Source of the DNA: Chamaelirium japonicum
Taxonomy: Eukaryota > Streptophyta > Magnoliopsida > Liliales > Melanthiaceae
Reading direction: 5' to 3'
NCBI GenBank assembly: GCA_947650365.1
Contig: OX393549.1
Location: forward strand, 86,796,900 to 86,860,899
Length of the DNA: 64,000 nt
The stretch's first letter is position 1. Each line of letters starts with the position of its first letter. Positions 24,740-35,747 of this stretch are shown one piece after another. The translations under genes were made by a program, and so were the position numbers. The notes below the pieces were generated by a model. That model worked only from the letters and a program-made list of their open reading frames with translations, was not told the DNA's origin and made no database searches.

Positions 24740-27700
24740 ACCATATAGTTCCCCTATCCGTTATCCCATAAGAGAACCAGTTATCGGGTCTCTAACTACG
24801 TAGAGCGGAAGCGCTATCTCTAGCTTATGCTTAGGGTAGTAAACGTACATTGGCTTCCAATCTAAATATCCCTGTACTAGACCTAACGGGTCCAGATATC
24901 ACTAGGGCACTAACTAGGGCATATGATGACTAGCGAGAGTCTGAGGAGATGTGCAAGTTCTGTGTCATAGCAGACTTGTGGACAACTCCTTAGAAGCAAG
25001 TCAGAGATATGCCGGGTCTTCTCAAAATAAGTTTTACTTGCATTAGATGTCTGCTAGGCGAAGTCGGTAGACTCATCGCTTATCCACCAAGATATTTGTC
25101 GGTACCAAGATGTCAGAGGGAATGCTTGTTCGGGAACACATCCTTGAGTTCCAGATCGAACTAGATTCCAAAGACATAGTACCAGATGACGAGGTGGTGG
25201 AAGACGTCTATCTTGCATCCTTGTCTGGAACCTTCGAAGGCATTATCAGAGACTTTAACTTTAACAAGTTAGAGATGATAAATGCAGAACTTCTAAGGAG
25301 ATTTCCAAGAGACAAAAGATGAGATCAAGATTAAAGGCAAAGCCTTTAGTGCTTAACCTAGGTCTTCTTTAGAAGAACCTAAAGGAGTAACTTATAAGAG
25401 ATCGAAACCTATTTTAGTGCAGAAACTAGTGTGGACACCTAAGTATGGTAACGCTAAGGACGGAAGAGTTTCTGTTTTAGCAAGTATAGGGGGTATTTGA
25501 AGATTGAGTATGGCCTCAGGATGTTAGGAGTTGAGTCGCTATCTAGTAGCAGTTCTTATGCTTCTTGGAATGTAGACTTCGGGTCTACAGAGATTCAAGA
25601 AAAGCAGAAGACTACTTTATAGTGAAGGAATCCTAACATAGGTACTGATGCCATAAGCCGCTGCGGAAGCTGTTAGATATGATTGTCTTAGTTTTTCCGA
25701 AACACGGATTTTGATCTTTAGAGATGTAGTTCTGTTTCCTCCTTGGTAAATGAAGTTTTTAGTTTTAGACAACACCGTTGGTGTGTATCTTAAACTGAAT
25801 AGATAGCTTCATTACTAGAGGAATAGATCAGAATAATCTCTTTGTATTTAATCCTAATTCGGAAATAGATTTCATGACAGCTGTAGCGTCTAATTGAAAT
25901 TCATCTAAATCCTTCGGAGAATCTATCCCATTTGTGATCCCTCTGATTTAGATATTTTGCCTCAGATAAATTCAGAGATGATAGAAGACCGAGTTTCTGT
26001 TCACAGAATCATCAGAGATCCTTCTAACCTATGAGTGTAATCTGGAAGGCAGAATAACTAAAAGGGCCATGAAGGTATGGGAGTTATTTAATTTTGACGT
26101 CTATGGTTCCAAGAGCGTCCAGACGATAGGAGTCTCTTCGATTTAATCGAGGGAATGAGAACCTATCGGATGGGTTCCATAGGATCCTGAAGGAGCATGG
26201 GATTATCTCCCAGTTAAATGCTCCTAGGATGAAACGCCAGAATGAAGTCTCCGAAAGAAGGAATTGGACCCTGTTTGACATGGTCCGTAGTATGATGAAT
26301 ATTGTCAAATGTACTACCCACCCTTTGGTGGGGTTGTACCTTAAAACAGTAGCTTATATCTGAAACTCTCTCTTATCTAGATCAGTGCCTCAGACCTATA
26401 GAGAGCTATGGTCTAAGCGAAAGCTGACACTATAGAGTCTCGAGATATAGGGTTGTCCTGCACTTGCACAAAAGGACAAGAGGGATGAGATGAAGATGTA
26501 GTTCCAGGTATATCTGTTTGTAGGTTACCCTTAGGAGGCATAAGGTGGACTGTTCTATGATCTTGAGGTTTGGAAGGTAATCGTTTCTACGAATACCATC
26601 TACCTAGACCAGGATTATATTATAGACCATAAGTTTACCGGTAAGGTAGTTCTGGATGAACTACTTGGTACTGGTAGAGAGTGCGCATCTGAAAACATAG
26701 TGGGAGTAGATGATACAAGAAACTAGTACACCAAGTACTGTAGAAACGATTCACTTTTGTACCACCACCACTTCGTCGTTGTGGGACCATCAGAGCTCCT
26801 GAAAGATACTATGGAGAAACTTTGATAGTTAATCCAGAGTTTCAGGAGGATGATCTTTAGAGCTACGAAGAAGTAGTGGGAGCTTCCTTTGTACCACCAC
26901 CACCTCGTCGTTGTAGGACCATCAGAGCTCCTGAAAGATACTATGGAGAAACTTTGATAGTTAATCCAGAGTTTCAGGAGGATGATCTTTAGAGCTGCGA
27001 AGAAGTAGTGGGAGCTTCCGACAGCTCTGACTAACAAAATACCATGGAGGCAAATTTGCATCAATGTCCCTTGGAACAGTCTTGACACTTATAGCACTAT
27101 CACCCTTCAGGGTGTAGAAGGTGTATAAGAAGAGCACCCGGTTAAGACTTAAGTAGCTAGATTAGTTACCAAAGGAGAAGGGATTGACTATGTCAAAACC
27201 ATCTCACTGGTAGCTATGCCTAAGTCTATTTCGGATCCTCTTAAATCCATCACAGCCCATTATAGTTGGGAGATCTGGTTGATGGATGTCAAGACAGTTA
27301 TTCCCTAACGGGAATTTGGAAAGGACATATGGATGAGTAGCCCCAGGCTTTGTGTCAGTAGGTCAGGAAGATATGGAATGCAAGTTGCAACGGTCCATTT
27401 ATGGACTGATGCAAGCATCCAAGTTGGAATATCTATTTTGATCAAGGGAATCCGCTCATACGGATTTGATCAGAATGAGGATAAACCAAGATGGTACAGG
27501 AAAGGTGAAATAGCTACAAGGGTATATTTAGTACTTTACGTTAACGATATTCTACTGATTGAAAATGACGTAGGAATATTGTTTACGGTAAAGGTTTGTA
27601 GTCATCACAATTCGATGTGAAAGACCCTAGTGAGGGGAGTTATGCTTTGGGAATCAAGGTAACTCGAGATAACCAGAGCAAGATTCTCTTGCTGTCACAG

Positions 27701-27880
27701 GCTACGCATGAAGATAAGATTCTAGCCAGATTCGGTTTACGAGGCTAGATATCTATTGCGCAGCAGGAAGATGGGTCAGTTTCAGTCGAACCCGGGTCCA
27801 GATCTCTGGACCGATGTAAAGGGTATACTCAGAAATCCTCATTAAGTAAGGATTGTGAGTTAGCTTGCACTTCACAGGTC
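24740..27880 (+). pseudogene. Decayed gag-pol of outer Copia element, upstream part
   Basis: Only fragments are readable. Gag remains at 25110-25322 (SLSGTFEG, FNFNKLEM motifs). Integrase core remnants lie around 26140-26310 (LKEHGIISQL), and a connector (VVLDELLGT) at 26650. Reverse transcriptase remains at 27333-27620 with YVND in place of the catalytic YVDD (AAC codon at 27543-27545). Many stops and frameshifts separate them. A 132-bp segment is tandemly duplicated (26756-27019). Near 27744, ~170 bp that the intact relative has between RT and RNase H is missing. The sequence ends in RNase H at the CTAAT target of the inner array and continues at 45748. Confidence 0.8.
26756..27019 (+). repeat. 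132-bp tandem duplication inside outer pol
   Basis: Two consecutive copies (26756-26887, 26888-27019) starting TTTGTACCACCACCAC, differing at only a few bases. The unit is 44 codons of the integrase-RT connector, so it kept frame when it arose. Confidence 0.9.
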
Positions 27881-27885
27881 CTAAT

Positions 27886-30017
27886 TGTTAGGATTGATGT
27901 GTTCTAAGCTTGTAAAACTTTATGTTTTGGTCTAATAAAGATTGATAGTTATTAATATATGAGATGCATATAGGTGCGTAACATAGTTACGTGTTCTTTA
28001 GAGAACAGAGAGCCATGGTTATATGGTAGTCCACTGAGTTGAAGACTAAGTGGATTGGTCCCGTATAACCTAAATAAGTTCGCAGCTATGATCAGGTTGG
28101 TCGCCTCATCATGTTAAGCTGTTGGTGATAACAGTTCATGGGATGTCTTCACCATGGTCATCACCAGGCACAGTGTCTGTGGCTGAACGGAACTAACACG
28201 GTGTACAGATCAGTGAGCAGACACTGGTACACTAAGCCGTGTTTCTGCTTAGGGTAAAACGGTCCTAAACCCTGAGGAACCACGACTGATGGACTAACCA
28301 GTTGCGTGGTGCTTTGGCGCACCAATGTGTGAGGGTCCATATGCAGTGATCCAAAACCACGGTGTACTGGGTTACCCGGCTGGCGTTGCATTAGCGTGTC
28401 ACTCCTGCAGGCCATCCACACCCCTGTTGGGAGGTGCGTTCCTTGGTGTGACTTACACTGTACCAAACCCAGGCCTGGTGGTCATCAGTTTGACTGTTGA
28501 CCGGGTTCGATTACTCGACGGGGTAATCAGAGGTACGATGTATAGGTCAACCTGGAAGGAACCAAGTCATATGATCATTCGAGTCTGACGGTAGTCTTCA
28601 CCGCTCGAAGTGAATCATGGCATCAAATGGAGGGACAGCGGGTTTACCACTACTAAGTGGAGAGCAGGGGTATGATGGAGAACATAGTAAGTCTGGGTGA
28701 ATTGGAGTGCAGCCTGCGTCGCACTCTGGGTGGCTACGCAGGTTAACTCGAGCTCAGAGGATCGATGGTACACTCGGGTAGTGTGTCGATCGAGCTTGAG
28801 TTGGAAGCCATGAACCCCGGTCCCTGATGGTTCCACCTTATCAATATTATGTACGGTTCTTGAACCGTCTCCTCGGAACACCATAAGCAGGAGGAAGAAA
28901 GAAGTATACGCTCCGTGTGTGCTTGGCACTAGAGCACGGTAGATGCGTAACTACATACGAGTACTAAGGGTTGAGCCCGGGATTAGTACAGAGTCGTATG
29001 TAGTAATCCCTAGCCATAAGTGAACTTCGCTGCATAGGTGCGATGCACCGGGGTATGTTGCGAGTTGACTAGTTGACTTTGCTAGAGGCACCCTCCGGTG
29101 GCCTCAGTTAATAGTAAGTAACTAGTAGATATCACTTAAGTAATGGCCGCCAGGTATCGCACGCTAGAAATGGTCAAAATGAGGCGTCGGGGCGTTTTGG
29201 TAAAAACCTCACTCTGCCGGACCTCACTGATTGGCCGATCCTAGTGGTGGGACACCTCACTAGGGCCGACCCTATGATGTAGGGATAAGAATCCCTCATC
29301 TATAGGGCCGGCCATATAGATAGGGATGGGGCGATAAATCGGTTAAAATCGAGCCCTAAAAAGTGGGAAAACGGATAAATACGCGGAGAGATAAAAGGGA
29401 GATAATGGAGAGATAATGAGAGGGGGTTAGTATCCCCTTGGATCCTTATCCAAGGGGTATTGGTCGGCCCTATAAAGGCACCTATGGGCACCGGCCCCAT
29501 GCACCAGAAAAACCGAACCCCCCTCTCTCTCATCTCTCTAGTTCTCTCCCTAATCTCTCTCCGTTTCCCGCTTGCTACTTCGTCTTCCTCGCGTGGAGTT
29601 CTGAAGAAGGAGAAGGGTCGTTCTTCGGAGGCACTCAGAGATCCGAGAGCGACGTTCCGTGCATCGTGTGAGATCGGGTGAACAAGAAGGTAACATCTCC
29701 ATTCGTACCGTCGGCATCTTCGCGAACGATCTTCCGTCTCCATCGACAAAGAAGACAATCCTCCGCGGTTAAAAGATCCGTACGAAAGGTATGTGTAATC
29801 TAACATGTAGATCTAGCGAGCATTATGATTTGCATCCATGCTAGTTAATCATTACGCTAGATTGCTGTTAGGGTTTTTCGATTCTCGTGCATACACATGC
29901 ACACATATGTAAATTAGTTTCTGTGAAAAATTAAATCGTGTAACGTGCACCATGAACGGTCTTTCGACCGCCAAATCGCTTCCGCTGCGAGCCTCTGACC
30001 CGGATTAACATCCAACA
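27886..30017 (+). repeat. LTR1 of inner array
   Basis: TGTTAGGATTG...CATCCAACA. By eye it differs from LTR2 at roughly 18 positions, most of them transitions, about 1 percent. TATAAAG box at 29471-29477. Confidence 0.95.
29471..29477 (+). promoter_or_regulatory. TATA box candidate, LTR1
   Basis: TATAAAG after GGTCGGCCC. Same box at 37333-37339 (LTR2) and 45196-45202 (LTR3), where the preceding motif is GGCCGGCCC. Confidence 0.55.
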
Positions 30018-30019
30018 AT

Positions 30020-30031
30020 TGGTATCAGAGC
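30020..30031 (+). promoter_or_regulatory. Primer binding site (tRNA-iMet), INT1
   Basis: TGGTATCAGAGC two bases after LTR1. Confidence 0.95.
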
Positions 30032-31767
30032 CGCATTAGTGGTGTGCGTTTCACGTTTTTTCATGAAATGAACATGTGGACGCATGATGAATACGTGAGA
30101 TCATCGGGGTTCATACGCTTAGATCATGCATATATATAGATTGTGCTTGTTCTATTAATCATTCTTGCAGGGCGCCGCTATAAAAAATCTAGATCTATGC
30201 TTTGTGCTTGCTACCGGGGGTCGGACCCCGAGTTAGCAATTGTCTGGATTTGCTTTCTGTGTGTGGATATGTAATTGAGCCATAGATTGGGCGAGCGATG
30301 GGGTTTGTCCATCCTCGGTTTCCCATGGTCTTTTTTCTAGGTGTGTTTTCTTTTCTTTCTAGGAAATTGTGTACGACCGAGCACTTGCTCGTAGCGTACT
30401 AGACTTTTTCGGTTACAGATCGAGAAGAAAGTTGTGCCAAAGAAATCCACCATCGGGAGCGGAAGCGGAACCCTGGAGGATGAAGACGATCCGGCAAAGT
30501 GTTCGCGAGCGCGACGAAGAAGCCGGACCGAGGAACCTTGCAAAGAAAGCTAGATGCCTGCGCTGTGCTAATTAGGTTCAGGGTCGGACCCTGAACTTAA
30601 TTCAGTTTATTTAATGGTTGCTTTCTTTAATTAGTTCTTTATGCTTCATATCGAACCCCGATGAGATAATGTGATTATCTGTTTTCAGAGGGATGCCTTT
30701 CCCCTCCGGTCCAAGCGACTGTTTGAGGTTAGGATCCCGCTAGATGACGCCTATTATTTAGTTGACTTTTGATGTTAGTGGGATCCCATCACATATGGTT
30801 ATGCCACCATTAGGAGAGCACCCGACTAGTCGGGTGTGCCTATTTGGCCAGCATCGAAATCAAAGATGAGATGGAGATCCATTGAACATCAATTGTCAAA
30901 TCTATAAGCGAGGCGCCATGACTAGTGGGAGTCCTTTCCAGTGAGTCTGACTCTAGGATTAGCTCCAGAGCATTAGCGTGATAACCAATTTTGCAAAGCA
31001 TCGATACTCTTGGAATATGTAATGTGACCCTTGAATGGAGAAATCCACTTGAGGCAGGGACTATGATATTCCGAGAGTGATTAATGCTAGGCGAAGGGTT
31101 TGAACGCTAGTGGGAGCATGGTGTGACCAGGGTCTAGTATTTAGGAGGTCGCTACCTTTGCATTTGCATAAATTCATACTCGCAAAATAACCCTCAGATT
31201 TATAAGGGATGCAAGAGAGGACTTTTATAAGATCCTCTGGCCTCCACGGCCAGTCGTTTTGTGTTTGGGTGGGGATGCATAACTTCACACCCCCTAGGGT
31301 GGGAGCTGTGTGTTTCCATGCCAAATTACTTAATGACCTCCCTGTGGATATGGCGATTACGGGGCCAGGAGAGAAGGGCTTTTCATCCCACCCTAGTGGG
31401 GGCCGCATGAACTCCCGTGTCGTAATTACTTAGGCTCGTGGGTAAGCATCCTAAGTACACGTGAGGTATTCGTTGCGAAGACAACGGTGATCACGTGGTA
31501 CTGGCCGAAAGATAACCATGGTCCATCACAGCCCTTAGTTGGCAGATTTGGATAGGGTCAAGGAAAAGGCCCGTGTAAGCGGATTGACGCTGTATGATGC
31601 CCCCTAGGGCAGGTACAGTCGATTCCGAGATCTTACATACATGGTTAATTAATCCATGGTAATGACTTCGCTTGAGGGTAGCCTCGACATATGGATATAA
31701 TTAGCTTGTTTTAAAAATCCATAAAATAAGTTTTTATGCATACTCATTATTCAATCTTTATTTTCAG
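30032..31767 (+). other. Leader of INT1
   Basis: Long non-coding leader with palindromes at 30213-30230 (CGGGGGTCGGACCCCG core) and 30577-30595 (TTCAGGGTCGGACCCTGAA). The strong hairpin at 30371-30399 lies between them. It ends in TTTATTTTCAG directly before the gag ATG, a good match to a 3' splice site. A second acceptor-like TTTCTTTTCTTTCTAG ends at 30362. Short frames in the leader are not conserved. Confidence 0.75.
30371..30399 (+). promoter_or_regulatory. Conserved leader hairpin (INT1 copy)
   Basis: Perfect stems GTACG/CGTAC and CGAGCA/TGCTCG, 2-nt loop, small asymmetric bulge between the stems. Identical in INT2 (38233-38261). Confidence 0.65.
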
Positions 31768-34700
31768 ATGACTAAGTTAGACCCCCTGTCCGCTATCCTA
31801 AATGACCACAAACTTACCGGTCCCAACTATGAGGACTGGAAGCGCAACCTGTACCTGGTCCTAAGGATTGGTAAACATATGTCAGCCCTTAATGATCCTG
31901 AGCCAGATTTGCCAGGACCCAATGCCACAGAGGCACAGTTAAAGGCATTCACTGACTGGAAGGAATCCAATAAGATATGTAAATGCTATATAATAGCATC
32001 CTTGCAAACAACTCTGCAGAAGCAAGTCGAGGAGATGCCCGACGCTTCTGACATGATGTTGTATTTGAAGGAGATGTTTGAAGGTCACAATCGCGTTACG
32101 CGATACCTTACCATCAAGAAACTCGTCGGCACTAAGATGTCCAATGGGAAGCTGGTTCGGGAACACATGATGAAAATGTTTGGGTTCCAGAACGAACTAG
32201 CTACCATGGACATTATGCTAGAAGGCGAGGTGATGACAGACATCTTCCTCTCGTCACTGTCTGGAGCCTTTGAAGGCTTTGTCACCAACTTTAATTTGAA
32301 CAAGTTGGCTATGACAAATGCAGAGCTTCTGGGAGCTCTCCAGGCAGCTGAGGATGGCTTCAAGCAGAAGGGCGAAGCACTTCACGTGCAACGCAGATCC
32401 TTCAAGAAGCCTGGTAAACCTCAGGGCAAGAAACATAAAAGGAAACCTAAGTCATTGCCTGTGCAGGACTCTGATGGAGCCTCTGGGTCTGGAGAATCAA
32501 AGAAACCGGGCACGAAGTGCTTCCGGTGTGGCCAGAAGGGTCATTGGAAGAAGGACTGCAAGAAGCCTCAGAATGCTGGTGAAGGTAATCTACAACTCTT
32601 AGTTGTTGAATCATTTCTTTCAAGTAATAGTACTTTTGCTAGTTGGATTGTGGATTCTGGATCCACTAACCATGCCTGTAACTCTCTTCAGGGGTTTCGG
32701 GAAAGCAGAAGATTGCTTGATGGAGAAGTGACCCTGAGCATGGGAACTGAGGCCGTGGCTGCTGCTGAAGCTATTGGAGATGTTAATCTTAGTTTTTCGA
32801 ATAATAAGACTTTGACACTTAGAGATGTCTTTTATGTACCGTCCTTGCGACGTAACTTAATTTCTGTTTTTTCTTTAGTTAATGAAGGTTATTCAGTTTA
32901 TTTTGATGCTTCTGGTGTGTCGTTTAAACTGAATGGAACTTTTATAATAAGAGGAATGGTTCAGAATCATCTCTATGTTGTAAGTCCTAAATTTGAAAAA
33001 GATAACATAATAACTTCAGCATTTAATGTTAATTCATCTAAGCGTAAGAATCCTTCGGAAAATTTAACCCACCTGTGGCACTTACGACTTGGGCATATTG
33101 CCTTAGATAGGATCCATAGAATGGTGAAGGCCGGGCTTCTGGAAACAGATCCTACGGAGATCCTTCCCACCTGTGAATCCTGCCTGGAAGGCAAAATGAC
33201 CAAGAGGTCCTTTAAAGGCAAAGGAGTAAGAGCTACCGAGGTGTTAGAGTTAATCCATTCGGATGTATGTGGACCCATGAACGTCAAGGCGATAGGAGGC
33301 CATGAGTATTTCATCACATTCATTGATGATTACTCAAGATATGGTTACATTTACCTGATGCATCGGAAGTCGGAATCCTTTGACATGTTCAAAGAGTTCA
33401 GGGCTGAAGTAGAAAAGCAGACAGGTAAATATATAAAAACCCTTCGATCTGATCGAGGAGGTGAATACCTATCTGACGAGTTCCTAGGGTATTTGGTGGA
33501 GAATGGGATAAAATCCCAGTTAACTGATCCAGGTACCCCACAACAGAATGGAGTTTCCGAGAGAAGGAATCGAACCTTGTTGGACATGGTTCGTAGCATG
33601 ATGAGTTACGCCAGTTTACCAATGACCTTTTGGGGATATGCCCTACAAACAACAGTTTATATTCTGAATCACGTTCCGTCTAAGTCAGTGCCTCTGACCC
33701 CTAGAGAACTGTGGTCAAAGCGAAAGCCATTGATACAGCATTTCAGAATATGGGGATGCCCTGCACATGTGCGAAGGGATAAGAGGGAAAAGATGGAATC
33801 TAAAACCAGAGTATGCTTATTTGTAGGGTATTCCAAGGAGACCAAAGGTGGTCTATTTTATGATCCTGAGGAAAAGAAAGTGATCGTTTCTACGAACGCC
33901 TATTTCCTAGAACAGGATTATATTGTGGACCACAAACCTACTAGTAAGGTAGTTCTGGATGAACTGCTGTGTACTAGTTCAGATAGCGCATCCAAAAGCA
34001 TAGTGGGAACTGACATTACAGATAATAATATACCAGATACTGTAGAACCTGTTAATCCTGTAACACCACCACCACCTCGTCGCAGTTGGAGAAACATCAG
34101 AGCTCCTGACAGATACTATGGAGAAACCTTATTGGTTGATCCAGAGGGTCAGGAGGATGACCCACTGAGCTACGATGAGGCAGTGGGAGCTTCTGACAGC
34201 TCTGACTGGCAAAAGGCTATGGAGGTAGAAATTGAATCAATGTCCCATAACGCAGTCTGGACTCCTGTTACACCATCATCCAATATTAAACCTATTGGGT
34301 GTAAGTGGGTGTATAAGAAGAAGAGAGGATCCGATGGTATAATAGAGACTTATAAAGCTAGATTAGTTGCCAAGGGTTACACCCAGAGAGAAGGGATCGA
34401 CTTTGACGAAACCTTCTCGCCGGTAGCTATGATAAAGTCTATTCGGATCCTCCTATCCATTGCAGCCCATTATGACTGGGAGATCTGGCAAATGGATGTC
34501 AAGACAGCATTCCTTAATGGAAATTTGGAAGAAGACATTTATATGATTCAGCCACCAGGCTTTGAGTCAGAGGGTCAGGAACATCTAGTTTGCAAGTTGC
34601 AGAAGTCCATTTATGGACTAAAGCAAGCATCTAGAAGTTGGAACATCCGTTTTGATCAGGCAATCCAGTCATATGGATTTACTCAAAACGAGGATGAACC

Positions 34701-35733
34701 ATGTGTATACAAGAGGACTGATAAGACCACAGTAGTATATTTGATACTTTACGTAGACGATATTCTGCTCATTGGAAATGATGTAGGAACATTGTCAACG
34801 GTAAAGGTCTGGTTGTCAACACAGTTCGATATGAAAGACCTAGGTGAAGCGAGTTATGTTTTGGGGATCAAGGTAACACGTGATCGCCAGAACAGGATTC
34901 TCTCGCTGTCACAGGCTACGTATATAGATAAGGTTATGGCTAGATTTGACATGCAAAACTCCAAGAAGGGTTTTGTGCCATTTAGACATGGCGTAAAACT
35001 GTCTAAGGATCAATGTCCTAAGACACCTGAGGAGAGAGCAGAAATGCAGAAGATACCTTATGCTTCGGCATTAGGTAGTCTAATGTATTCTATGCATTGT
35101 ACAAGGCCTGATATCTGTTTTGCAGTAGGAATGATGGGTCGGTTTCAGTCGAATCCGGGTCCAGATCACTGGACAGCTGTGAAGTGTATACTCAAGTACC
35201 TTCGTAGAACAAAGGACTATGAGTTGGTTTACACTGGACAAGAACTGACACCGATTGGATATACAGATTCTGACTTTATGTCAGATTTGGAATCCAGAAA
35301 GTCGACATCAGGTTTTGTGTTTATGCTAGGAGGAGGAACGGTTAGTTGGCAGAGTGTGAAGCAGAAATGCATCGCAGACTCTACCACAGAGGCTGAGTAC
35401 GTTGCAGCGTGCGAGGCAGCCAAAGAGGCGGTATGGCTCAAGAAATTCCTTACGGATTTGGGATGTGTACCAGAGGCCCAGTTACCTATTGTGCTTTACT
35501 GCGACAATAGTGGGGCGGTAGCACAAGCCAAGGAGCCAAGACATCACCAAAAGGGGAAGCACATCGAGCGCAAGTTCCACTTGATTCGGCAGTTTCAAAA
35601 GCAAGGGCGAGTAGCGGTGACGCAGATTGCATCTACAGATAATGTTGCTGATCCTTTCACAAAGGCAATACCTACCAAGGCATTCGAGCGACATGTGGAC
35701 GCGATGGGAGTCAAAACCGTTTTGCTTCGCTAG
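31768..35733 (+). CDS. Intact Copia gag-pol polyprotein, 1321 aa
   Basis: Encodes the whole retrotransposon machinery in one frame. Gag (UBN2-type) fills residues 1 to ~240. The nucleocapsid zinc knuckle [14 protein letters not shown] is at 251-264, and the aspartic protease DSG at 296-298. The integrase has a pre-integrase zinc region and catalytic D499, D562 and E598; D562 and E598 are 35 residues apart, the classical DD35E. Reverse transcriptase has YVDD at 995-998. RNase H has D1167, E1208/E1210 and D1246. The order PR-IN-RT-RH defines Ty1/copia; the integrase and gag wording resembles the Angela/TAR side of the plant Copia tree, but the lineage is not proven. The start is the ATG at the end of the leader, conserved in INT2 and element A. 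No stop or frameshift is seen. Two integrase residues (N for H in EHG, D for A in LTAPGTP) differ from INT2 and element A and may be private changes. Together with an intact primer site and LTRs this copy could be autonomous. Confidence 0.95.
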   Translation: MTKLDPLSAILNDHKLTGPNYEDWKRNLYLVLRIGKHMSALNDPEPDLPGPNATEAQLKAFTDWKESNKICKCYIIASLQTTLQKQVEEMPDASDMMLYLKEMFEGHNRVTRYLTIKKLVGTKMSNGKLVREHMMKMFGFQNELATMDIMLEGEVMTDIFLSSLSGAFEGFVTNFNLNKLAMTNAELLGALQAAEDGFKQKGEALHVQRRSFKKPGKPQGKKHKRKPKSLPVQDSDGASGSGESKKPGTKCFRCGQKGHWKKDCKKPQNAGEGNLQLLVVESFLSSNSTFASWIVDSGSTNHACNSLQGFRESRRLLDGEVTLSMGTEAVAAAEAIGDVNLSFSNNKTLTLRDVFYVPSLRRNLISVFSLVNEGYSVYFDASGVSFKLNGTFIIRGMVQNHLYVVSPKFEKDNIITSAFNVNSSKRKNPSENLTHLWHLRLGHIALDRIHRMVKAGLLETDPTEILPTCESCLEGKMTKRSFKGKGVRATEVLELIHSDVCGPMNVKAIGGHEYFITFIDDYSRYGYIYLMHRKSESFDMFKEFRAEVEKQTGKYIKTLRSDRGGEYLSDEFLGYLVENGIKSQLTDPGTPQQNGVSERRNRTLLDMVRSMMSYASLPMTFWGYALQTTVYILNHVPSKSVPLTPRELWSKRKPLIQHFRIWGCPAHVRRDKREKMESKTRVCLFVGYSKETKGGLFYDPEEKKVIVSTNAYFLEQDYIVDHKPTSKVVLDELLCTSSDSASKSIVGTDITDNNIPDTVEPVNPVTPPPPRRSWRNIRAPDRYYGETLLVDPEGQEDDPLSYDEAVGASDSSDWQKAMEVEIESMSHNAVWTPVTPSSNIKPIGCKWVYKKKRGSDGIIETYKARLVAKGYTQREGIDFDETFSPVAMIKSIRILLSIAAHYDWEIWQMDVKTAFLNGNLEEDIYMIQPPGFESEGQEHLVCKLQKSIYGLKQASRSWNIRFDQAIQSYGFTQNEDEPCVYKRTDKTTVVYLILYVDDILLIGNDVGTLSTVKVWLSTQFDMKDLGEASYVLGIKVTRDRQNRILSLSQATYIDKVMARFDMQNSKKGFVPFRHGVKLSKDQCPKTPEERAEMQKIPYASALGSLMYSMHCTRPDICFAVGMMGRFQSNPGPDHWTAVKCILKYLRRTKDYELVYTGQELTPIGYTDSDFMSDLESRKSTSGFVFMLGGGTVSWQSVKQKCIADSTTEAEYVAACEAAKEAVWLKKFLTDLGCVPEAQLPIVLYCDNSGAVAQAKEPRHHQKGKHIERKFHLIRQFQKQGRVAVTQIASTDNVADPFTKAIPTKAFERHVDAMGVKTVLLR

Positions 35734-35747
35734 ACCAAGTGGGAGAT
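35734..35747 (+). promoter_or_regulatory. Polypurine tract region, INT1
   Basis: ACCAAGTGGGAGAT lies between the stop codon and LTR2. The AAGTGGGAGA purine run adjoining TGTTAG is the expected plus-strand primer. The same sequence precedes LTR3 (43597-43610), and a CTAGTGGGAGA version precedes the outer 3' LTR. Confidence 0.8.

Noticed and set aside
28161-28466. 101-aa frames repeated at 28161, 36023 and 43886
   Set aside because: They lie inside the three LTR copies, so their repetition reflects LTR duplication and not a gene family.
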